Assembly: GCF_024868665.1 (NCBI RefSeq)
Contig: NC_079897.1
Coordinates: 5,934,912 to 5,998,911 of the forward strand
Reading direction: 5' to 3'
From: Triplophysa rosa
Lineage: Eukaryota > Chordata > Actinopteri > Cypriniformes > Nemacheilidae
Length of the DNA: 64,000 nt
The translations under genes and the position numbers were made by a program. Below the pieces are notes generated by a model. It did not search any database. It was not told the DNA's origin and was given only the letters and a program-made list of their open reading frames with translations. Shown here piece by piece: positions 56,526 through 64,000 of this stretch (within the stretch, counting starts at the first letter, position 1; every line of letters starts with the position of its first letter).

Positions 56526-56727
56526 AAAACGTCCTTACATTTAATCCGCGGGTCACATGCGTAGAGTACGATCCGTACGGATCACCATCCGCGATCCGTT
56601 TCACTAGGCTACCGCAGGGGAGATTTAATTTCTGTGATGAATTTTATTGATGAAAAAATAAAAAATGTTACAATAAAACAGTGACATACTTCAAACGCAA
56701 TAAAGCATTTGATAATATTTCATCTAG

Positions 56728-57095
56728 CATTACATTTACATTTATTAATTTGGCAGACGCTTTTATCCAAAGCGACTTACAAGTAGGAGAGCACGCTAAA
56801 CAGTACCGTTAATTTACAAGGCCATGCTACTAGGAGGATTAAAGCTGGAGTAAGCAAAGGAGAGAATTAACCTTTTTATGACAGACAGACACAGAGTTAT
56901 TGGTTAGTCAAATAAATGCGGAACAGGTATGTTTTGAGCTGTTTTTTTAAACTTGTGAAGGATGCTGCAGTTCGGATGGAGGCTGGTAGTTCATTCCACC
57001 AAAGGGGAACCGAATAAGTAAAGGTTTTTTCAAGCGATTTGGTGCCTCGCTGTGATGGAACAACCAGGCGTCGCTCATTTTCAGACCGAGCATAT
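56728..57095 (-). mobile_element. 5'-truncated L2-like LINE, 3' end
   Basis: Same tail as at 11445 (GGCAGACGCTTTTATCCAAA), minus orientation. Minus-strand frames give WWNELPASIRTAASFTSLKK and LKTYLF, the last part of L2 ORF2. Confidence 0.75.
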
Positions 57096-57269
57096 AAATA
57101 CTTTTAAAAAAACTTTAAAAACATTTGGAATTTTAATTTACTGAAGATGTTTTGCCACACAAATTGCTTTAGTAAATGTTTTATAAACCTTTAAATAATT
57201 GAGAAATATTTGAGAATGTATTTTTAAATTATATCTTAGGTTTATTACCATTTTTTACATCTTGTTTCC

Positions 57270-59273
57270 TTAAACTTCAGGAACCCTCACTGCACTATAA
57301 ATGGTTGACTCTTCATCTTGTTGGTCTTCAGTGTTGGGCGTCCTGAAAGTAATGTATTACAGTGAGACACTCAGAAAGTACGAAAATGTAGAGCTCTTAC
57401 AAAACAATATACTTCTTTCACAAACAGTCAACAATGATGAAACATTCCAAATGTCTGTAAGAACTGAAGCAATATTGGGCTGCGCAGTGTTGTGTGTGTT
57501 GTATACTCACAGTTCTTTGGGTTTGATGCTGATAGAAGCGTATTGAACTTCCTCATCCTGCAGTACATCATCTGCTGTCTGATAAGTACAAAGTACTCAA
57601 ACAATCATTTTTAGGCTATATTCTATTGTTAAGAAATGCTACATAATGGCTAGTTATGTACATCCTTTGAAAGAAAAATTGTCAAACCTTGGTGGTTTCA
57701 GCTTCCTTCTGTGTCCCCTGAGTTTTTGCTCTCCTAATATGTCAAAAAGAAGCATAAATGACATTTAGATGTTTATGATAGCGAATGTTTAGGTAATGCA
57801 TCAAAAATCTATATTTTTATATTTTTCAGAAATATTTTCTTATTTGTCTGTACGATTTGTGAGTTTTATCTGTTTACAGTTATTATCTCTTGTCTTTATG
57901 ATTCATGTCACAAGCATTAACCACAATAACCACTGGACTCTGCAACACGTCCAACTACACAAAATTCACTTTACAACTTTTTTTGTATCTATGTTCAATT
58001 TTATTAGTTATCAGAGGATTGTTACTTTTAGACTCTTTGATTTCTAAAACATTGGTGTGCAAAACTACAATTTAAGGAATAACTGACCTTGCTATGAGTA
58101 TCAAAACTGCAACAATAATAACAATAATTGAGATTATAGACACTCCAATAATCATAATCCAAAAAGTGGTGTCTGGGAGGACAAAAAAATGAGGAATAGT
58201 TTTAAAGTATCAGACACTAAAAAAATGTTCAAATGTTCATTTGTTTACCTGTTTCTTCAACGTAAAGTCTGATTTGTTCTGATTCACTTCACTTTAAAGC
58301 ACATGAGTAATTTCCAGAGTCTTTAGAAGTTACACTGTTGAAGGTGAGGATGGGGGCTGAATGTTGAATTGGCACATTATCCTTAAACCATTGCAGCTCT
58401 GGTAAATTAACAGGGCAAGAGACTGATTTGCATGTCAAATTCAAAGAGTCTCCAACTGTCATGTTTTTATCTTCTTTTAACCTGGTCATGAACACTCCTA
58501 AATCTATCAGAAAACAAGAAAAATACAGGAAGCAAAAAATATATTTACTTTATTTCAAAAATAATTTGTTTCACTATAAATAACATTTTTGATTTACCTG
58601 TGACTGTAACATCTGTTCCAGGATTATAACGTCCCTCTGTCGAATTGGTTATAAATCTGAATAAATACACTCCAGAACTTGATGAATTAATATTACTGAT
58701 CAACAAAGAACAGTTTGAAATGTTATCACCAGTGTACTGAAAGTTGATTTGATTGATTTTGTTTGAACTATAAACATACGGACCCCCTTTATCACATATG
58801 GGCTTTTCTTTCGATGAGCACCATGAAACATTTGTTACTATTATATGCAGATTCTTTGGATATGTAAATGTACAGTTAATAGTGACATTGGATCCTCGCA
58901 CTCCACAGATCGAACCAGAATTTGCCACATTCCAATCTTTAGTAGAACACCTGAAAAATAGGTATGTTTAGTTATATTGTAATACTGTATTTGAAACTGA
59001 TTGACATAAAGGAAACAGTACAACTTAATATCACATAAAGTCATATCACCAAAATCCATAACATTTTGTCTCTTTAAGGACTTTGTTGTGACCATTAAAC
59101 AACATGTTGTACTTAATTAACTAAATAAGCAGATATTGTGTATTTCATGAATTATCGTCTTGCTTACATTGTGTTTTAAGTTAAATAAATAATTAAACTA
59201 ACAACAGATAAAAGGTAAAAAACTAAGAAAATCACCACTTACCAGGCAGGAGAAGCAGAATAATTTGTAGCAT
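57270..59273 (-). pseudogene. Paralogous two-Ig receptor with stop in Ig domain 2
   Basis: Exons parallel receptor A: 59243-59273 (MLQIILLLLPG), 58598-58950 (Ig1, SICGVRGSNVTINCTF), 58249-58503 (Ig2, GDSLNLTCKSVSCP), 58088-58172 (membrane segment WIMIIGVSIISIIVIIVAVL), 57688-57733, 57511-57578 (VQYASI, ITIM) and 57270-57342 (STIYSAV, ITSM-like). TGA at 58289-58291 follows NYSCALK where receptor A has NFKSSESEQ. The CAG acceptor of exon 2 leaves the wrong phase; an AAG acceptor 14 nt further in (exon from 58936) would keep frame. It may be a pseudogene, or make a membrane-less protein, or the stop may be an assembly error. Confidence 0.72.
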
Positions 59274-59387
59274 TTTAATTGACCTTCTCAGTTATTCTGA
59301 GTTATTTGTAGTATTTGTAGAAGCTGTTTTTATGATGTGACTGTGTCAGCAGTCAATTAAAGTCAGAGAATTAGAAACTCTTTCGCA

Positions 59388-59430
59388 AAATATTAAAAGA
59401 AGAAGTCTCTATCAGTTTCATTTCCTTCCT
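59388..59430 (-). promoter_or_regulatory. Probable promoter block of receptor paralogue B
   Basis: ATTAAAAGAAGAAGTCTCTA then TCATTTCCTT, conserved with the block upstream of receptor A. Confidence 0.4.
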
Positions 59431-59965
59431 AATAATCTACAATAAAAGTGCATCTTATTTTTTTTCATATTTTCCAAATACCCATCAGAATGTTTTACAA
59501 ATGCACCCTGTTTTAATTAACTTTTAATACATTGTGCACATTTGTTCACATACTGTGTGAACAAATACATGCTATTGACACTACACACATCATATTATTA
59601 TAGATATATAATATGTATCACAGATATCATAACACCCTTTTCATCTTGTTATGGGGTAGTTACAGTCAGCCAAATTTACCTTTATTTCTAAAGGTGATTA
59701 GGAAAAGCAGCCATGATTTAATAATAAAAGTGCAGTAACGATGTTGACCAGTTGACTACAAATATTAAATTATTACTTTAGCAAAACATGACTTACATGA
59801 ACTATAGTGTGGTCAATGTTTTGTTGATGGTAATCATACAAGTTTTTATTCTTATTACACTAATGCTAATAAAATCTTACTTTTTATATAGAGAAGTGGC
59901 TACACCTGCCGGAAAAGGTTGACAACACTCTTGACAGGCCCACAAGAAACGACACTCAATGCAGG
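59431..59965. other. Intergenic sequence between receptor B and ptpn23
   Basis: AT-rich, no feature recognised. Confidence 0.4.
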
Positions 59966-60040
59966 ACTACATTTCCCAGAATCTAGAGTCAGAACCCAGC
60001 CCTCATGGCGTCACTTCCGGAAGGCGCAATCACTTCCTGT
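59966..60040 (+). promoter_or_regulatory. ptpn23 core promoter: ZNF143-type and ETS sites
   Basis: ACTACATTTCCCAGAAT (59966-59982) is one base off the ZNF143/THAP11 promoter motif. CACTTCCGG (60012-60020) and CACTTCCTG (60031-60039) are ETS-type sites. This is a typical TATA-less housekeeping arrangement about 140-210 bp before the ATG. Confidence 0.7.
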
Positions 60041-60177
60041 ATGGATGTAAATGGGGATATGACACAGTCGTTTAGAGCAGTAAAATTAAAGCTAAAACTC
60101 CACTGGGTATTTTTTCGAGCGCATCAACGCTGTAATACTATTTTACATTAGTCGGTTGAGAGAAATCGGCAGTTGGG

Positions 60178-63100
60178 ATGGAGGCGGTGCCGCGAATGCC
60201 TATGATCTGGCTGGATCTAAAGGAGGCTGGAGACTTTCAGTTCAGTACGACTGTCAGACAGGTGAGATCACACAGGCCTAAATCAGCTAAACAATACTGT
60301 CATTAATCATATACACACCAAATAATCAACATAAAAGCACTTTTAATACAGATGATCTAGCCTGAAAGTTCGATCGAGCCCTGGCACGTGCTATTTAGTC
60401 ATTATTTGACCTGTTTTGTTTAGGCGTATGAAAACATGTATGATTCAACTTTGAACTTATTATGTTACAGAGCTGAGCACATTTGATTTAACATAGTTTG
60501 TCATTATAGAGGAACTAACTGTTCAATTAATAGATGTCAGATGGTATTAAATATCCAAAACCCCGTTCTTTTTTAAAAGCATGTTATGCACTTCAGTAGC
60601 ACATGTTAATAACAACATCAATGAATCATTATTGTTTTTATTGTGTTATTATTATTTCCAGTTTATTGTCATGTTGTTACTTAGTTTCCTTTACTGAAGA
60701 TAAGTTCACTGTTTTTATTTTATTTACTGTGCTAAATAAAGTCTTAAACCAACTTCCTCCAAGCAGTCAGGAATTTTTTTGCTTGCATCATGTGAGTTTT
60801 CAGATTCATCCTTAAGAAACTAGGCCAAAGGAAGAAAAGCAGGTTTGAGTTGTTAAATGGTGTTGTTTGTTTATGTGTCTTGGTAATTGTTAACAGTAAA
60901 GTGTCTAAACAATATGACTGAAATGAAATAATGCATTGTGACTGCAGCTGCAGGTTTCATTGCAGCATGGATTCATTCATGCAGCATCTTTACTGTGGAA
61001 TGATTTGGGTTGTTTGCTCCTTGACATTGTTACAACGTTTTTCCCTTTTTAAGTTCATACTAAAAAACTACGGTGAAGATCCTGACAACTACAATGAGCA
61101 GATGAAGAAACTGGAGCAACTGCGACAGGTTAGCTGCTGCTTTGATTTATAGATGCTAAAATGAATAAAACGTAGCTGACATGCACATTTATTGGTAGTT
61201 GAAAGCATTAATAGATTATCCAAAACATATAATACAATAAATAATAAAATCATTTAAATAATGCGGCAAAGGCGTCTCTAGTGGTATGGGTTCATTCTAC
61301 AAACATCATCAGGCACTGAGACAGGCATTGCCGAGACCATCTAGCACTCAAAGCAAAGATTGCAAGATCCGATAAATGTCCAAATTAAGAGTCAGACTAC
61401 ACCAGAATAATGCTCTCAACCATGCAAAATGTCATGTGGGAAAACATTAGGATTATAAAGATACAATTTTTATTATATTTTATACAGGTTGATAGTTTAG
61501 GATGTATATGATAATGCATTACTTCCTCATTCTCTTTGATATCTTGTCTTACTAGAGCGCAGTGAATGTCACACGAGACTTTGAGGGCTGCAGTACATTA
61601 AGGAAATACTTTGGGCAGTTGCATTATTTGCAAAGTCGCGTGCCTCTGGGATCAGGGCAAGAAGCTGCTGTCCCCATCTCTTGGTAAGTTTGCTAAACCA
61701 ACCTTTGTTTAACCCTGTCCTATACCCTCCTATTTTATTCTGTAATGACAACAAACTTCCTGCTTAACACACAGGACAGAGATATTTTCTGGGAAGACCG
61801 TGACCCACGATGACATTTGCTATGAGCAAGCCTGCATCCTTTATAATTTGGGTTAGTACCATACACTGATGCTTATTATTCCTCCCCTAAATGGGCAGCA
61901 TTGTGTGTGAAATACTTTAATACATCGGTGTTGTTGAGAAAGAGTATTGTTCAAGGTCAGGCTTGTTTCCTAATTCAAGTCATGTTCCCAATGCTTTAGG
62001 AGCACTTCATTCAATGCTGGGAGCCATGGACAACAGGGTGTCCGAAGAGGTGAGCTCAGCCATACAATCAAAGCAAGATGTGGTGTAATGCGCAAAATGT
62101 TGACACGATTAGCATAATTCAGAGAGATATTCTACTTTAAGAGATTAAGTCCTGAGCAATTTATTTCCTTCCCTTTTGAGGGGATGAAAGTATCTTGCAC
62201 ACATTTCCAGTGCTCAGCTGGAGCATTCACCTACCTGAGAGATCACTTTAGCCACAACTTCAGTGTGGACATGAGTCACCAGATCCTTAATCTCAACATC
62301 AACCTCATGCTGGTATGATCTCTGTTGGTTTTGTCCATCTGCTCTCATAGAAGCGTTCATAACAAATTCATTCACAAATCTTCATTCACACTGATAATGC
62401 TTTATTTCAGGGTCAGGCCCAAGAGTGCCTGTTGGAAAAATCCATGTTGGATAACAGGAAGAGCTTTCTTGTTGCTCGGATAAGTGCCCAGGTATGCACT
62501 TTTCTTTTTAATACTTCTCTGCTTGACGGTTTGGTCTGAAAACATGGTTTTTCTTTGCCTTTTAGTTTCTTGAAGCTTAAAGGTATCGTTGGTCACCCAA
62601 AAATGAAAATTTGGTGATAGTTCAGAATTATGTGGTTCCAAAAATTCTCTCAAATTTGCTTTCACTTAATCTTTTTTATATAAAGTATATAGACATTGAA
62701 AGTTAACATTTTGTCTAAAATCTTTGTACTCAGGTGGTGGATTACTACAAAGAGGCATGCAGAGCTCTGGAGAACTCTGAAACAGCCTCAATGTTGGGAA
62801 AGATACAGAAAGACTGGAAGAAATTAGTGCAAATGAAGATTTACTACTTTGCTGCAGTCGCACATGTAAGTGTTCTATTCAAACTATGAATAAACTAGAA
62901 AGCTGGTTATTGCACTGAACATTTATTTTTAAAGGAACTGTTCACCCAAAAATGAAAATTCTGTCTTCATTTACTTACCCTCAAGTTGTTTCAAATCTGT
63001 ATAAATGTCTTTGTTCCGATGAACACAGAGAAAGATATTTGGAAGAATGCTTGTAACCAAACAGTTCTTGGCCACCATTGACTACCATAGTAGGAAAAAT

Positions 63101-63795
63101 TGCTTTATAAATGTTAAGAAGATATTTTGAAGAATGTAGGAAAGCCAACAGTTCTGGGGCACTTTTCACTACCATTGTCATTTTTCCTACTATGGTAGTC
63201 AATGGTGACCAAGAACTGTTTGGTTACATGCATTCATCCTAATATCTTTCTCTGTGTTCATCAGAAGAAAGAAATCTATACAGATTTGGAACAACTTGAG
63301 GGTGAGTAAATGATGAGTGAAGTTTTATTTTTAAGGGGAACTGTCCCTTAAACATTATTCAAAGCCTGTTATAATAAATTCTCACTTTCTTTTAACAGTT
63401 GCACATGGGTAAACAGGCTGAAGAGCAGCAGAAGTATGGAGAGAGGGTAATTTATGTTATATTAATATAAAATGTTTTTTTTCTGTCATTTCCTGTGTGT
63501 TTCTTTGAAATACTGAATCTGCTGTTTATTTTGCTTATCTGTGAGAAGAGGAAAGAACTCTGTTGCATACATTTGCTTAAAATGGCCAAACATAATAATT
63601 CTACAATTTAAGTCTACATTAATCACAGTAAAATATTTTAATTGATTGACAACCCTATTTTTTTTTCACTTTTCGCCAGGTTGCTTACCTTCAAAGCTCA
63701 GTAGACAAACTCACAGAGGCAATTAAATTGGCTAAGGGTCAGCCAGAGAGTGTACAGGAAGCCCTTAGATTCACCATGGATGTCATTGGGGGAAA
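60178..63795 (+). CDS. ptpn23: HD-PTP / PTPN23, N-terminal BRO1 domain exons (3' end outside window)
   Basis: HD-PTP is an ALIX-related BRO1-domain scaffold of the ESCRT pathway with a C-terminal phosphatase-like domain; it acts at endosomes in receptor sorting. Ten exons: 60178-60261, 61054-61128, 61556-61683, 61775-61851, 62000-62049, 62181-62312, 62411-62491, 62734-62865, 63399-63446, 63680-63795, all in phase, giving 307 codons. The product starts MEAVPRMPMIWLDLKEAGDF and continues with LRKYFGQLHYLQSRVPLGSG, ILYNLGALHSMLGAMDNRVS, GQAQECLLEKSMLDNRKSFL and ALRFTMDVIGGK, matching vertebrate PTPN23 almost throughout. This covers about three quarters of the BRO1 domain; the rest lies right of the window. 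One of two fish co-orthologues (a/b) may be meant. Confidence 0.96.
62930..63350. repeat. Fish MITE family M copy in ptpn23 intron
   Basis: Ends TTAAAGGAACTGTTCACCC and (complement) TTAAGGGACAGTTCCCCTT. Inside, ACCAAACAGTTCTTGGCCAC and TGACTACCATAGTAGGAAAA are mirrored, so much of the element can fold back. Confidence 0.8.
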
Positions 63796-64000
63796 GTAAG
63801 CAAATATACATCATACCAGTGTTTTTCCTGCGTAGAGAAATTGGAGGCGGCCGCCTCCGTCAAATGTGCAGACTCTCGCCAAAATTATGTCGGGTGTCTT
63901 CACAAGAAATGCTGCGTGCATTTAACAGACTGTCATTTGTAACTGCAGTTGCGGCATTACGCCACAGTGGAGGCGCTGTTTCGTTATCAGCACACTGAAG

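Overview
The window is nuclear DNA of a ray-finned fish, probably a cyprinid. The basis is vertebrate-type split genes with GT-AG introns, fish-type immunoglobulin-superfamily (IgSF) receptors, and a repeat load (hAT elements, L2-like LINEs, DIRS, short inverted-repeat elements, solo LTRs) that I recall as typical of carp and zebrafish relatives. The cyprinid placement is inference. I see no prokaryotic feature.

Four host loci are readable. (1) nek11, a NIMA-family protein kinase, runs on the minus strand from about 34962 to below 3492. Eleven coding exons chain in phase, and its last exons lie off the left edge. (2) A complete seven-exon IgSF receptor on the minus strand (41419-43366) has two Ig domains, a membrane segment, and an ITIM plus an ITSM-like tail motif. 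(3) A paralogue of it on the minus strand (57270-59273) has an in-frame stop in Ig domain 2 and a questionable exon 2 acceptor. (4) The 5' part of ptpn23 (HD-PTP) lies on the plus strand from 60178, head to head with the second receptor; ten exons of its BRO1 domain are present.

Most of the rest is transposable elements, often nested. Seven hAT-type insertions can be bounded by terminal inverted repeats and 8-bp target duplications, five of them perfect. The nek11 introns hold a triple nest: a hAT (12191-15359) contains a LINE reverse transcriptase, which is split by a 404-bp element with two ~180-bp LTRs, a tRNA-His-like primer site and only 43 bp between the LTRs (TRIM-like). They also hold two solo LTRs of one family, one carrying a nested DNA transposon, and a hAT-in-hAT nest (26416-28913). 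Upstream of nek11 a hAT is split by a degraded DIRS tyrosine-recombinase retrotransposon (35347-40976) whose internal complementary region is still recognisable.

Between the two receptor paralogues lies a 14-kb block of accessory DNA. It has an L2-like LINE with two 5' monomers and a premature stop, LTR-like pieces, an 889-bp almost fully palindromic element, a GC-rich foldback element with ~390-bp arms, and several hAT derivatives. The strongest candidates for undescribed elements are the TRIM-like element, the 889-bp palindrome and the GC-rich foldback family. I found no evidence of a new multi-gene host system.
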